Shown here piece after piece: positions 20,930 to 33,680 of a DNA stretch of 64,000 nucleotides. A program made the translations under genes and the position numbers. Positions within the stretch are counted from its first letter, which is position 1. Each line of letters opens with the position of its first letter. The DNA lies in assembly GCA_948474755.1 (NCBI GenBank), contig CAOLHI010000249.1:992001-1056000 (forward strand), given 5' to 3'. This stretch comes from Ctenosaura bakeri. Taxonomy: Eukaryota > Chordata > Lepidosauria > Squamata > Iguanidae. The notes under the pieces are model-generated. The model did not search any database, was not told where the DNA came from, and saw only the letters and a program-made list of their open reading frames with translations.

Positions 20930-21948
20930 AGTATCACCTCTTTTTTAACTGAGGTGAATGGATGGATAGATAGACAGACCAGGATAGTAGGCAAAGACAA
21001 GTGGGGAAGAGGAAAGATGGTGGGAATAAACCATCTGTTTTCAGACATCTCCTTAACAGTGATTGGCCAGAGTGGGTCAGCAGCAACCTATATATAACAA
21101 AGAAACCACAGCCAGCGTCTGCTGCAGCTGGACCCTGATTGGAGTCTGGCTAGCAGAAAGATACAGGTCAGCAGAATAGCAACCACAACTAGCATAATAT
21201 CCTAACACAGTGTGGATCTTCAGCTTTTAGTGTGAACAGAACTTATGAACAAGGAGTGGGGGGAGGATGGATTGATAGTGGACATTTTCAGAGGATCAGA
21301 AGAATATGAAAGACAAGGTAAAGGGGAATAATAAAGGCAACATGACTGGAGGGGAGTCCAGCTATTGGTTGGGAGGAATGAAAAGAGATAGTATGGGCAA
21401 GAGTGGTGGTGGGGCACTCTTCCCAAGTCCCAAGTTAGCTCAAAGAGAACCACCAATGAACACCAACTGCTAGGGAGGAGACAAGATTGGGAAGAGCTAA
21501 AGAGAACAAGCACCAAGACAAATGATCCAGCAACAGAGGACAGGGTTAGAATGAGAATGAACAATTGATCAGAAATGAAGCAAAACCGAGATAGAACTAA
21601 GTGGGAAAGCCTGAAGCACAGAGTGAAGAAGACAAAATGATTAGGGATGGAATGTTGGGTTGAAGCGGGAAACAGACACCTGAGCAGGAAAATGTGGATG
21701 AATTTGAACCTAAAGTGAGTAGCAGTAGAAGTCTAAAGCAACCAACTCCTTTCACCTGTGCATTCTCCTCCAACTGCCACTGACTGGGTAGTATTACTAG
21801 ATTGAGACATTATTGAACAAAGACCTAAGGCTCAAAGCATAACCCTTTTCCAAAATACTGTTTTGCACCCTTTTATGTCTGAGAGGTAGCAAGATGCAAA
21901 GATCAGTTACAGAGAGCTAATTATTATTTTCTTCCAATAACAAGAGTA
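20930..21948. other. Promoter-like AT box and purine-rich tract, no gene seen
   Basis: At about 21062-21110, GATTGGCCAGAG is followed by CAACCTATATATAACAAAG, a CCAAT/TATA-like arrangement. From 21210 to 21720 the plus strand is strongly purine-rich. The 114-codon minus frame at 21220-21564 reflects that bias. It might be an old LTR element, but I cannot show it. Confidence 0.35.
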
Positions 21949-21949
21949 G

Positions 21950-22195
21950 AATCATAGAGTTGGAAGATACCACAAGGGCCATCTAGTCCAACCCCTTGAC
22001 ATGCAGAAACACACATCAAAGCACTCCCAACAGACGGCCATCCAGCCTCTGTTTAAAAACCTCCAAAGAAGGACACTCCACCACACTCCAAGGCAACATA
22101 TTCCACTGCCAAAAGGCTCTGACTGTCAGGAAGTTCTTCCTGAGGTTTAGGGGGAATCTTTTCCTATAGTTTAAATCCATTGCTCCTTGTCCTTG
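21950..22195 (-). mobile_element. CR1 3' fragment, diverged
   Basis: AGAATCATAGAGTTGGAAGATACCAC and CTGACTGTCAGGAAGTTCTTCCTGAGG match the CR1 3' region seen at 18001-18220, with many substitutions. Older than the 17999 copy. Confidence 0.9.
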
Positions 22196-22357
22196 TCACA
22201 CAATATCACATTAGATTGTCACTTAACAAGGAATAATTATTCAAGGAATAATTAAGTTTTTAGAGAATTTCACAGATATGGTTGTGTAACCACACAAAAC
22301 AGTGGAGGAGGAATATCACATATTTCAAGTGCTGGCTTGTGTTGTGTACTGAGCTGC

Positions 22358-23361
22358 TGTTACACCAAAACCTGGGTGACTCAGGGGTCCACCCATGATG
22401 CCAGTGCCTCCATGAAACAGTGGAGAATTATTAGCTTAAAGAAGAGGCCTAAAAGAAGGGAGTAACCTAATGAGATCTTTTACGCCTATGTTTACCAGTA
22501 CTTCTATAGAGGAGAATCAGTCAGAGATCCAAAAGTAAGCTTAATATTTTTTTATTGGGGGAATTAATCACATGCATACAATTCAAGCAGTCATGCAATC
22601 ATACAAGGCTAACAGAAGGAAAAGGGTGAACACGTTTGGATAGAAAGAGTTCAGGGTGAAGTGGGTGATATTTACCAATCTAGAAGATCAGTGAAGAAGC
22701 AATGTGGCTTAGACTTGCCTCTAAGGACAGTATACAGTCACGAATCAGAGTGGCAGAATGGCAACCACCAATCAGTGTATTGTGAGTTGACTGGCCAAAA
22801 AGAGGAGCTTATAAGCCCAATTGTTACCTGGAAGACAAGGGTGTTAATGGCTCTCCGGCTGAGTAAACAATGGAGTTCACAGAGTGGACAATGAGGTCCG
22901 GAATGGGCTAATGGTCTTAGTGTTAGGTGACAAAGGGCTAATGGTTGTCCTGATAGATCGGTATTTCTCAGACATGTTTTAGGACAAAGGAGAGGTTTGC
23001 TTGGTCAGAGGAAGAAGAATTAAGGCAATCAGGCATCTTGTGGGAATCTCCCAGATGGTATTGTGCAAAAGGTTGAGTCTTAAGGCCAGTGCAAGCCTAT
23101 TATCTCTGGAGTTTTCTGGTTATTTCTTGACTATGACCTGACTATACCTAGATGTGTTTTCTGACCTAATTCACAGTGTAAGTGTTCAAGCAGTCTTTTC
23201 CTCTTATCTGGTCTGGCCATTCAGCCATAGCAGGATATGTTTTCTATTAATGCTAATTAATATAACTAATAATTAATAAAATAATAAAATAATATTTTGC
23301 AGAGTCACTTTAAAACTGTTAAGTATAATGACAACTACTTTGGAGCCTTGGAACTGTAACA
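22358..23361 (-). mobile_element. LTR-like repeat, copy 2
   Basis: It begins TGTTACACCAAAACCTGGGTGACTCAGGGGTCCACC and is collinear with 8601-9510. On the minus strand a TATAAGC-type box at about 22808 lies ~260 bp upstream of an AATAAA-type signal at about 22550, as in an LTR read on that strand. It ends GGAACTGTAACA at 23361, but homology to the other copy fades near 23270, so the end may be nearer there. No target duplication or internal gag/pol was seen. Confidence 0.5.
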
Positions 23362-23364
23362 ATA

Positions 23365-24825
23365 ATTGCTTTTAAAAATCCTTTTAAATGCAAACTGTGC
23401 AACTCTGATCTTCTTGAAAATGTTCATTCTTGCCGTCTCAGTCTGGGAAGAAAGTGGACTTGGGAGGAGATTTGTATTAGATCTGCTGGGATTTCTGAGT
23501 CTTTTTTTTTTTTGTTCAGGTTATGCATTTAGTATTATCTTCTCAGAAACATCTTACTGGCCAGTTTCGAATATTGGATACAACTTGGTAAATGGATCTC
23601 TGTTCTGATCCAGTAGAGTTCTCCTTAGACCTATTGTGACTCAGAAGAGTCCTTCATTTCGTTATCCTTGAAACTCTATATAGATTTTTTTTTTTAAGGA
23701 ACTGCAAGCTTTAGTATCTCTCTGGTGTGGTTTCAAAATGACTACGCAACAGGCACAAACTGTAAATGAGGAAGGAAAAACAAATGGGTAGATGCCATGA
23801 AGTTAATCTCCTGTTACTTTGTGTTTTGATTCCTTTGAAGACCTGCTGAGATGTGTGCAAGGTGCCATCCTTCAAGATTGCTTGAGTATTATTTATCAGC
23901 CCTTCCTTCACCAAGATTCTCAGATGTTGTGAATGTATCCATCTGTTTCTTGGATAAATAAAACAATACAGACATGGAAAAGCACAGAAGTTGGCAGCCC
24001 TGTGTCATTCCCATTACTTAGTCAAAGGTTCCATCTATTCACCAAAGCAGAGAGGGCAAGTCTGCATCTTAAACCCTGCAGACTTAGTTTGTTGCTTCTC
24101 CCACTGTGTTGGGATTCAGATCTTGAGCTGCCAACCCCACTTAAAATACAACAAATTCAGCAACAGCTGGAATTACTTTTCAATTCTAGGCTGCCACAAA
24201 GTTCCTTATGTTCCCCCATGCCTCAGAGAAGATTATTTCTTGAGTCATACTGACAGGCTCTCACTATTACTATGGTTCGTGCTTCAAATCCCATGTTACA
24301 GTTGATAGGAAGAGGTACATAAAAACCTAATGCCTGCAATGGAAACTGCTGAAACATACATGTATAACATCCCATTCCATTTGACTCCGGCAATGCACAG
24401 TTTGAAAGATTTCCAATACTTTACTTCCCCTGTTAAGGAACACTTCTTATTTGGTAAAATTTTATCCAATTTGTCCCCATCGTTTACCAGCTTTTATAAG
24501 ATGCTGATGTTTACAACTTGGCAAACATGGTTTTTCATTTGTGGCCACTTATTTTCCAATGCTAGTGACATGAAGGGGTTCATCTCACACTAAGGATGGT
24601 ATAAGAAATTTGTTCCATCCTTTTTAAAATGAGTTTACCTGATTTTAGATCTCCTAAACTGAATCCAGAAACGGACCCAACATGCAGCTGACAATGTTCT
24701 CCTTTCAAAGCTTGTCTTGTGTTTCATGAAAAAAACAAAAACAAAATGTGCATTTGAACCTGTGTGCATGACCCTATCCAAATTCTGAGATCCTCAAGGA
24801 AAAGCTTTCTCTCATTTCTACTTCA
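23365..24825. other. Nothing recognised
   Basis: Frames of 80-106 codons at 23366-23608 and 23933-24305 overlap one another in different frames and show no domain. A T11 run lies at about 23502-23512. Confidence 0.4.
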
Positions 24826-24829
24826 GGCA

Positions 24830-25045
24830 CATTTGATGAGAACACAAGAGAGGATCTTCTTGGTGGCTGCCCCCAGGCTGTGGAACTCTGTCCTGTGGTA
24901 GGCTTGACTGACTCTATTTCTGCTTTCTGTCTGCAGGTTGCAAAGGCCTTTTTATTTAGACAGCCCTTTGTCTTTTAATAGGTTGCTGTGGAAGGGTCTT
25001 TTAATGGATTTCTAGGCTGTACTTTTATCATCGTTGCTATACAAT
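24830..25045 (+). mobile_element. L2 LINE 3' fragment
   Basis: GGATCTTCTTGGTGGCTGCCCCCAGGCTGTGGAACTC, then GCAAAGGCCTTTTTATTTAGACAGCCC and TTTAATGGATTTCTAGGCTG, follow the order of the L2 3' end (compare the reversed copy at 35230-35450). 5'-truncated and non-coding. Confidence 0.7.
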
Positions 25046-25180
25046 CAGCCCTCCACATTCACAAGGAGTAGAGGTACAGGACCCTCTCAAAAATGGAAAA
25101 ATCACAAATATCAAAATGTGTGTTTGGGGGGAGGGAGCCAAAGCATGATAGTGAGAACAGGTATCCAGGGTCCAAACCAG

Positions 25181-25586
25181 GGCCCTTTTCGCATGGTATT
25201 TCTGATGTGAAAGGGCCCCTTGGGCATTGCGCACATGTGAGGAGCGGTCCACATGATGCACTCACATTTGCGCAATTCGCAAGGGCCTGATGCAGACTGC
25301 ACATGCATTTTTTCATTTTCAGCTTGAAGCCAGAAATGCTGGGTGGTCATGCATTGCTCTGGGGCCTGGCATGCAGAGCCTCGGGAGCCAGGCCAGTCGT
25401 GCTTCCTGTCCAGTGCAGGCTGGGAAAGGTCCCAGGCTGCACTGCGGAAAGAAGAGGTGGGGCACTCTCACAACCAGGAAGCAGCTGCCGAGCTGAATAG
25501 GCAGGGAAGCGAGAGCCTTACTCTGGAGGCTGCCCACGAGAGCCCCACACCCCAGCACCATGAAAGGGTAAGGTGCGAAAAGGGTC
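25181..25586 (-). mobile_element. Family A hairpin MITE, 406 bp, TSD CAG
   Basis: The termini are GGCCCTTTTCGCATGG and GGTGCGAAAAGGGTC, flanked by CAG at 25178-25180 and CAG at 25587-25589. The interior has GTGAGGAGCGGTCCACATGATGCACTCAC, CATTTTCAGCTTGAAGCCAGAAATG and a GCACTGCGGAAAGAAGAGG block. Open frames of up to 121 codons appear on both strands but are also seen, shifted or broken, in other copies. Confidence 0.9.
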
Positions 25587-25589
25587 CAG

Positions 25590-26770
25590 GTGAGAGAAAG
25601 GAAAGGGATGGGGGTGGGTCATCATGGTGCCTCTATACTTCCTCTTTTTTGCCAATTTCCTTCTTTGGGTGTTGGGGGGAGGCATCAGGAGAGGGTTTGT
25701 GGTGCTGAGAAATCAGGACACCATCTGCATGCTGACCAGGGAGCAGTTGTTGTCGGTGGTGGTGCAGGAGAGGACGAGGGTAAGGACGAGATGAGGAGGA
25801 CCAGAAGCAGGTTTTCAAAGAGCTGTGTGGCCTGATCATAGCCACTGAGGGGGAAGGTTCAGCTGGAAAAGAATCACCAGATATGGGAGGGGGACAGGGG
25901 TTGGAGAAGTTTGCAAATTATCAAATCTGTGAAACTGAAACCCACAAATGTGAAGGGATGACTGTATTTTAAGTCCTTGTAAACAGTTTTTTAAATTAGC
26001 AAATAGGATCAAATTTTTAATTGTTTTGAATGTTACTATGATATCCTCAAAGATAGTATACTAAATAATTATACTTGACAATATGCACACATTTGGGGAA
26101 TAAAGCTTTTTTTAAAGCATTTTACATGTTCATTGGCAAAATATTTTAGTTAGTGGCAGCATAGATTGATTAATGTATCCATTTGAAAAATAGCTAAAGA
26201 ACACAGAATATAAAAACATGGAAAACTGATATGGAAGAGACTCAAAGGTGGGACAATGAGGAGGGTGCCAACAGGTATTAGAATTCATCCTGTCCTTATG
26301 TTTATCTGTTGATAATTCTTTCCTTTGACACCAGCAAATAACTTTCTGAACCTCAAGCTATTTTGGAAATTCAACAAATAACATTCAATAACATATTTTT
26401 AACAAACTCATCCCTTCAAGCATGCCAGGTAGGCTACATTCAACACAGCTGATAAACTGGGCTGCAAAGTGACATTAAATAAAACTTGTCAGTCTTTAAG
26501 GTGTAGTTATTTTCATGTGCACAGTACCATCATTACAGAGACTTCAGAGTGTAAGTATCCATTGATTTCTGCTTACCAAAGCAAATAAGATGGCAAAAAT
26601 AACAAAGGGTGATTTTTTTTTCTTTGAAGAAATTTAGAAGATGCTTTACTGAGTCACATCAAAGTCCATCTTGTCCAGCATTCTGTTGTCAAAGGCTGAC
26701 AGCCAGACACATGTGTAAGGTAAGAAGAGAATAAGGAAGATTAAGGTCTACTCTCCCTATTTTTGTCTTT
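25590..26770. other. Nothing recognised
   Basis: A GA-rich plus strand from 25590 to 25950 yields chance frames of 70-81 codons. The remainder is AT-rich with no family match. Confidence 0.4.
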
Positions 26771-26771
26771 C

Positions 26772-27115
26772 ATAGAATCATAGAATCATAGAAATGTAGA
26801 GTTGGAAGAGACCACACAGGCCATCCAGTCCAACCCCCTGCCATGCAGGAACACCCTCAAAGCACTCCTGACAGATGGCCATCTAGCCTCTGCTAAAAGA
26901 CCTCCAAGGAAGGAGATTCCACTACACTCCGAGGCAGCATGTTCCACTGCTGGACAGCCCTGACTGTCAGGAAGTTCTTCCTGAGGTTCAGGGGGAATCT
27001 CCTTTCTTGCAGCTTGAATCCATTGCTCCTTGTCCTGGTCTCTGGAGCAGCAGAAAACAAGCCCTCTCCTTCCTCTACATGGCATCCCTTCAAATATTTA
27101 AACATGACATTCATA
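26772..27115 (-). mobile_element. CR1 3' fragment
   Basis: It carries the CR1 tail repeats at 26772-26793 and then RT C-terminal sequence. On the minus strand residues [19 protein letters not shown] match the same segment of the 18193-18984 frame. It is about 340 bp, 5'-truncated near 27115. Confidence 0.9.
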
Positions 27116-27288
27116 TCTCACTACCAAGGGTATATTGCTTTTGAACTGTGGATGAATAGATCCAGCTATTTCCAGTTTACCTATGTTCATTTAGAATTCT
27201 GTTCTGTCCCATCTCCAGTCAATGTTAATTATTTTTATTCAGGCAAGCCTTTGGCATATAAGCCAATCTATTGATTGACAGAGCATCA

Positions 27289-27510
27289 TGGACTGGTCTA
27301 GTCTTGTCTCATGAGGGGGAGTAACACTGGCTAAAAAGAGTGTATGTAATCCTTTGCAATATGGCCCTTACTCTTTCCCCCATGAACTCTTCTACTGGTG
27401 GCAGTAGAAGAGTTCATGGGGGAGGGAATAAGGGCCATATTGCAAAAGACTACATATACTCTTTTTGGCCAGTGTCACTCTCCCTCATGAGACAAGGCTA
27501 GGCCAGTCCA
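27289..27510. mobile_element. 222-bp near-perfect palindrome
   Basis: The left arm (27289-27397, from TGGACTGGTCTAG to CTTCTACTG) is the reverse complement of the right arm (27402-27510, from CAGTAGAAG to GGCCAGTCCA), with only a few mismatches. The spacer is the 4 nt GTGG at 27398-27401. Its sequence is unlike families A, B and D. It is probably a foldback or palindromic MITE, or a recent inverted duplication. No target duplication is evident (TCA versus TTT). Confidence 0.85.
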
Positions 27511-27789
27511 TTTGTGAGGCTGTTTCTACCAACACAGCCCTAAACTTGTTATTCCACAAAGTAATCCCCTTAGAGTGGTAAGGCTTTTGGCATGGGATGA
27601 GTAGCTAATAACTGCAAACCACAACAATAATAACTTTTTTAAAAAATTATTAATCTAATTTAAAATTAACAGCAGCCTCACATAAAACTTTCTTTTGTTA
27701 GAAGTCACAGTTATATCCTAAAATGTTTTTGTTTGTTTTTTTAAATATTTCAATTTACAGTAATTCCACACATTGTAAACCATACATGC

Positions 27790-27902
27790 TATTTGTAATG
27801 TATAATGTATTTCATGTTGTTCGCCGCCTTGATCTGTGTGAAGAGACGGGATACAAATAAATAAATAAATATTATTATTATTATTATTATATTATTATTA
27901 AA
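27790..27902 (+). mobile_element. SINE/LINE tail with (ATT)n
   Basis: GTTGTTCGCCGCCTTGATCTGTGTGAAGAGACGGGATACAAATAAATAAATAAAT is a typical L2-mobilised tail (compare the reversed tail at 40112-40165). It runs into an ATT microsatellite at 27869-27899. Confidence 0.7.
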
Positions 27903-28599
27903 TGGATTTTTTTAAGGCAATTCTAGTACCGTCCCCTTAGAAATGTAAATCTCATGCTTCCCTTGTTATTTTTCTCTCTGGCAAGCTTTTCTTCTCAAAC
28001 TGTCCCCAAGTTCAAGTCTCACACCCTGCTCAATTTTCTCTCTTCTTCACATTTGCCTTCATTCAAGGATTGTACATCCTTCCAACTCTCTTTCCATACC
28101 TTCAGGTCAGCTTCCACTTTTAGCTTTCTTCCAGCTCTTACATTCTCCCCACCTAAACTCCATTCCTAGGCTTGATTCACTTGTGCACACAATTGTGCTT
28201 TCACTTTCTATTCTCTGCAAACCCTTGCATTTTTCAAGAAATTCAGCTTAGTTGCTGAACATTAACCTCAAATATACCAATGCCAAAGTTAAAAGCACCG
28301 TTAAACCTATAACTATCAATAAAATAACATCCAACACCACTCCTTCACAGGGGGAATATAACTGTCTATATAACTATGATCTGAAACCTATTAGTTAGCC
28401 CCACTGAGTCAGTTGTTGAATGGTGAGTCAAGACTTCTGTAAATCCCATTGAGTCTTGAGTTTACTGATGTTACCGGCAATAGGAGAATTTAAGTCTTTT
28501 ACTGTGATGCTTTTAATTTATTTATTTTTATGCTATTTCCTCATTAAGTCTATATTTTCAGTCTGGAATTTATTCTTAGAAGTTTCAAGTTCTCGTTTT

Positions 28600-28950
28600 T
28601 AACAGAAAGCCAAATAAAAGGGCCTTCTCTGCAGTAACCCAGCTGCAGAATTCCTTCCCTTTGGAAGCCCAATTGGCACGAATATTGAGAAAATTTCAAT
28701 ACCAGGTCAAAACCTGTCTTTTTATTAAAGGCTTTCGACATAACTGATTTTTATCCAGGGTGTGTATGTCCTATGATTACATTATTTAAAACTATTTTAA
28801 TCAGTTTTAAATTGTCTGTTGTTTAATTGATAATCTATTTAAATTATTGCCATTATTTATTGTTTAAAACTGTGTTTTAGCGTAAGCTGTCCTGAGATCT
28901 TTGGATACAAGGAGGGATATAAATATTTTAATTAAGATAGATAGATAGGC
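28600..28950 (+). mobile_element. L2 LINE 3' end
   Basis: AAAGGGCCTTCTCTGCAGTAACCCAGCTGCAGAATTCC, then GTCTTTTTATTAAAGGCTTTCG, a T-rich stretch, and the terminal GCTGTCCTGAGATCTTTGGATACAAGGAGGGATATAAATATTTTAATT follow the L2 order. Non-coding. Confidence 0.7.
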
Positions 28951-29058
28951 CCTGCCTTGAATCAATGTGAAAATGAATGTATATATTCAGATTTTTGTAA
29001 TATATGTATCAAAATGCTTTTAACCTGTTATATATTAGTGCTGTGCTTAATAGGATAT

Positions 29059-29089
<31 letters not shown>

Positions 29090-31868
29090 TATTATGATTT
29101 TTAAGCTGCATTATTTGTAACCATAATATTTTCTACCAAAATGTCTGTGCATTTCTATAATTTTACATATTTAACACATTTTATTAAAATATACACATTT
29201 CTAAACATACTCTATTATAAAATATAAATTTTAATATCCATTTTGGTACACTCTTGAGTGGAGAAGTGTACTTTTAAATTCTGAGGAATACAAAATGTGT
29301 CAGATAATTATGTTTCAACTTGTATATTAATCTGGAAGGTTTTGAGCAGGTTCGTTCACAGGGAAATTAACAAAACCTGAGTTTCCTAAGCATATCTATT
29401 CTATTCAGGGAAGTTCAATATATACTTAATAGCTATTTATATGCCCATACTTCATTAATTTGTCTAATTCTTTCTTAAGCAGCCACCCTCTATGCTAGTG
29501 TCCATTATCACTGGTAGATGATATAAATTCCCTAAGAAAATTATATGCTTTCTTATAGTCCTGTTTTAAAATCCTTTGAGCATTTTGTTTTTCATAGAAT
29601 TATTCTTACCTCTGCAGGAAATATCAATTCAGATGGTAGACCTACAGGACAGAAGGTAATGGGTAGGAACTAATTTAACTTGAGAAATGATGGCCGACGA
29701 GTAAAGTTGTTCTGACTGAATCTTTACTCACCAGGTGATGTCAAAATATGAAGTTTTGTTGTGATTTCAAACATGCCACAACTGCAAATTGCTGTGACAA
29801 TATATCAAGCCAAGTAGCATTGTTGTGTATATATAGAGAATATATTTCAATAACTTACCTACATAATTCTTAAAAAAAAAGAAGAAGAAGTCCTAGAGTT
29901 ATGCCTTGGGACACATAAAGAAATCTGTTCTCTTTTGCTGAGTGATTGCTATTTGAGATTTCTAATGATGAGCTCATTTTGATTTATGTTGTCTGGAGTT
30001 TCAAAAACTGCTGTTCTGCTGATCTGCCTAAGTAGGTATGAATCTATCCCAAGAAATCACAGACTTTTGAAATTCCTCAAGTGTTTTGCATATGAGGAAA
30101 CTTCCACGTTATTTTTCTGGGTTTGCACTGGAAAAATTCTAGTAACAACTAGATATATGTGGACACCCTCCTTAATTTGTTGTTTACTTCTATTGAAAGT
30201 CTTTTTTTTTTTTTCAGTCAGAGATGAAGAGGGAAGCATTTCCCTCATCGGTGTACAAACATCTTCAGTCTCAACAAGCTGAACACAGTTCTTAAGTCTA
30301 CATAGCCCATGAAGTCTGCTGACTTCCAAGCAGGTCTTGCACATTGTACAGCTATTACTTTCAGCTGGATAACATGGTAGCTTGTAAACCTTCATTGTCT
30401 TCTGGCTACACATGAGTGTGGGACTTATCCTGTGCAAAATTTGCAAATTATTTGCACAGAAAACAGCTTTTTTTTAAAAAAAAAAAAAATCAGTGTGTAA
30501 CTGCAAAGATTCTTGTCAGCTTAGGATTCTTCTTATCAGAGTTTTCTGAGACTGAAGAAGCAAGTCTTACAGCTTTCGCTTTCTTTTTCTTTCTTTCTTT
30601 TTTTGGGGTGGTGGGGCATATTTGCAAATATTCTTTCCGTCCCAGTGTTGCCATTATGATGAAGTAATTTTCCCTCTAGTTCATGGAGGCTTACACAGTG
30701 GCGGAGCTTGAAGTGCATGGAGTGGGGGCAGGTGCGAAGCATGACCACAGTGTGTGGAGTGGGGCTATGATGTGTGGTGCATAGGACAGGGCTATGGTGT
30801 GAGGGGTGGGGCTATGGCACACATGGGCATGGCTATGAGCTGAGATGCCCCCCCAAAAAATTGCAGCCCAGGGAGAACTGCCCTCATCACCCCTCTGTCC
30901 CTATGCAATTGTGGTTACAAGACACTATGATCCATGGCAGTCAAAGTAGAACAATCCCGTTGGGAGAGAGGACAGGCACTTCATTCAAGTTAATTGGATC
31001 TTTCCATTTTTCCATGTTTGTTCTCTCCTTGTCCCACATATACCAGAAAACTGTGCTGTTCTTTCCCCTTTTGTTTTTCAGTTTCTAGGCCTGACAATAT
31101 TAGGTTTACCATATTTACTGTCTTGGCTATGAGTTTCTTGGGAAAAGAGTGTGGTTAAAAAAATTGACCAAAAATCAGTGTTGTATCTTATCAGTCTTCA
31201 GCTTCAATTGTGTTAATTCTCTGCTCCTCAATTGTTCCAGCTATGGAGGCTGCTATAAGAAAAATCTCCCTTAGGAAAGGGTGGTGACTATAATGTTAGA
31301 TGAAATTAAATCTCTGGCTATTCTACCATTCAGTAAGCTTTGAATAGGCAATATCATTAGGCCTAGGGGAAAAAACATTGCCCTTTCCAAGACCCTCAGG
31401 AAGCTTCATCCCCTTGATATTTCTTGTTTTGCTGTTTAAAGAAGAAATGCAAAGTCTATCTTTTTGACAAACTAAGGCTCTGTGCCATGCTTTAGAGAAG
31501 AATCACTTGTCCTGGACACTTCCTGTACCACACAGTTGTCTTTTTTTTACTATAATTATTTTCTAGCATGCAGTAGTTGAAGGATCCTGGGGGTCATCTA
31601 GGGACTAAAAAATAATCAGAGATGGCAAAACTTTTCCCAAAATTGGAAATTGTACTTCTGTAGGAGTACTGAAAACTCCTTATCATCACATTGTTTGCCC
31701 ATCATAGAACATCAGATCTCGGTTTCTTGTGGGGAGACAATGCCTTTTCAGTCCATGTCAGTTTTGCATATATTCAAGCATAATTCTTTTCTGTCCAGTT
31801 TCCTCATCAGCCTTTGATTTGAAGCCCTCCCCCCACAGAGAGTCATACTTATATTCTTATATGGCTTT
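28951..31868. other. AT-rich, no gene recognised
   Basis: A TTTA run (about 29058-29084), a GAAGAAGAA tract at 29880 and poly-A/T tracts at 30203 and 30472 are visible. Frames such as 30057-30446 (129 codons, minus) cross a poly-A/T tract and have no domain, so they are not supported as coding. Confidence 0.4.
30700..30850. repeat. Degenerate GTGGGGCTATG tandem repeat
   Basis: Variants of GGAGTGGGGCTATGATGTGTG recur four to five times with irregular spacing of roughly 18-30 bp. A small decayed minisatellite. Confidence 0.5.
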
Positions 31869-31872
31869 CTCT

Positions 31873-32271
31873 GACCCTTTCTGCAACTCACTCATTTTCG
31901 GCGCTGGGGTGCAGTGCTCGCACGAGCAGCCTCCAGAGAGAGGCTCTTGCTTCCCTGGTCCTTCAGCTCTGCATGAGTTTTCTGCCCATAAGAGAGCCCC
32001 ACCTCTTCCTTCCCAGGCTGCACTGAGACAGGAAGTGTGACCGGCCTGGCTTCTGAGGCTCCGCACACAAGGTAAGTGCGCACGGGGCCCCAGAGCGATA
32101 TGTGACCGCACAGCATTTTCAGCTTCAAATCAAAAATGAAAAAATGCATGCAAGGTCCATGTCAAGCCCTGGAGCATTGTGCAAATGTGAGTGCATCATG
32201 TGGACCACTCCTCACATGTTTGCAATGCTCAAGGGGCCCTTTCACATCAGAAATGCCATGTGAAAAGGGTC
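31873..32271 (+). mobile_element. Family A hairpin MITE, 399 bp
   Basis: The termini are GACCCTTTCTGCA and CATGTGAAAAGGGTC. The flanks TCT (31870-31872) and CCT (32272-32274) agree at two of three positions. The interior has GGCGCTGGGGTGCAGTGCTCG, the TTCAGCTTCAAATCAAAAATGAAAA hairpin, and CTCACATGTTTGCAATGCTCAAGGGGCCCTTTCACATC. Confidence 0.85.
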
Positions 32272-32274
32272 CCT

Positions 32275-33636
32275 GATGTGTATGTTCCTGTATAGAAAAC
32301 ATTCCAACATAGGCATTTTGGTACACTAATACGCTGGTACATATATTTGTATGCAACCTTAAAAAGTGCACAAACTGAAGGATAACTATATTCTCTTCCA
32401 CATATTAGTCCACAAATTCGTCAGCTCTCTTTAAATGAAGATCAGAAGAATGCTCCCTTCCTAACTAACGAAGGATGAGAATTTTGTTTGGTTTTGTTCA
32501 GAATGCTTCCAAAATTCATAAATTTCAGTTCTGGGAAGAAGCAAACTTGACAATTTTGCTTAACACCTTGGGATGAAAGAGGATATTGCTTCAATTCATT
32601 TCTGATGTAAATTTGCCAACTTTTGCAAAATTCATACCTGGAGGGAAGAAAACTTACAAGTTTGCCCATCTCTATCCATGGCCTTAATTAGGACCTGTGA
32701 TAGCTAAATAGGCTTGAAACTGGTTTAAATGTTTAAGGAAGAAAGGTATAGGCCATGAATGTCTGCAAGGGACAGGAAGCTGTATGTCCAACTCAGCAAA
32801 CACTCTTTAGGTGTGTGAGAGAGAGAGCATGAAAGAGAGAGTGTGCTTGAAATCCTTACACTGCTGAACATATTTTTAGCACAGTATGGCTTAGCCTATA
32901 ATCAACATGACTCTGAATAAGTCACAATTTGTTCCCTGTATGAGAGCTCAGTCTTGATGGCAAGTCTTCACTGCTGCTCAGAGTAGCTGACAGGTGTATT
33001 ATTGGTAAGGCTTTGATGGCATTAGGCAAATCTGTGTCTATCCACCTTTGACAAAACAAGCCAAGTGCAAAGCAGGAACCTGAGCGTGCAACTTTTGAGT
33101 ATAAGATTTATGAAGTCCTGTAGGGCTGCATCTGTTTACCATCTCGTTTCTCCCAAAGTGCTGTAGGAAATTATTGGATCTCCAGCTTCTTATAATTATC
33201 GTGTATGAAAGTAAAATTAGCTTCCAACTCATACTGAGAGGGAACACAATAAATTTCTCTCTCTCTCTCTTTTTTTGTCTGAATAAAATAGATGTATGTT
33301 TGATTTGATTTGTTAGTTAGCACTTAAGTTTGTAAAGGGTCCTGAATCCAGAGAGAAAGACACATGGAATACAAATTCAAGGGGAGGTGTTGCCTACAGT
33401 CCAATTCTGTGAACCAACAAAGCTTGAGATCCCTAGCCTTGACTTTAGCAAAGCAGCTCTGAACTCTTATATACTGTGCTATAGAATAGGAACATGTAAA
33501 TTTTCAATTATTCCATTCTTGCAGACAAGAATACTGAGTTTTACAAGTTTACTCCCGTTTAGGCAGGATTACAAGAGTTTTTTCAATGATTTTTTCACCT
33601 TTTTTGGATATATTGTGAAAAATTCATTTGCATAAA

Positions 33637-33680
<44 letters not shown>

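Noticed and set aside
21220..21564. 114-codon minus-strand frame with a hydrophobic Ser/Leu-rich stretch
   Set aside because: It arises from a purine-rich plus strand; no start context, domain or homologous frame nearby.
30057..30446. 129-codon minus-strand frame as a possible gene
   Set aside because: It crosses a poly-T/poly-A tract, has no recognisable motif, and is overlapped by a plus-strand frame of similar quality.
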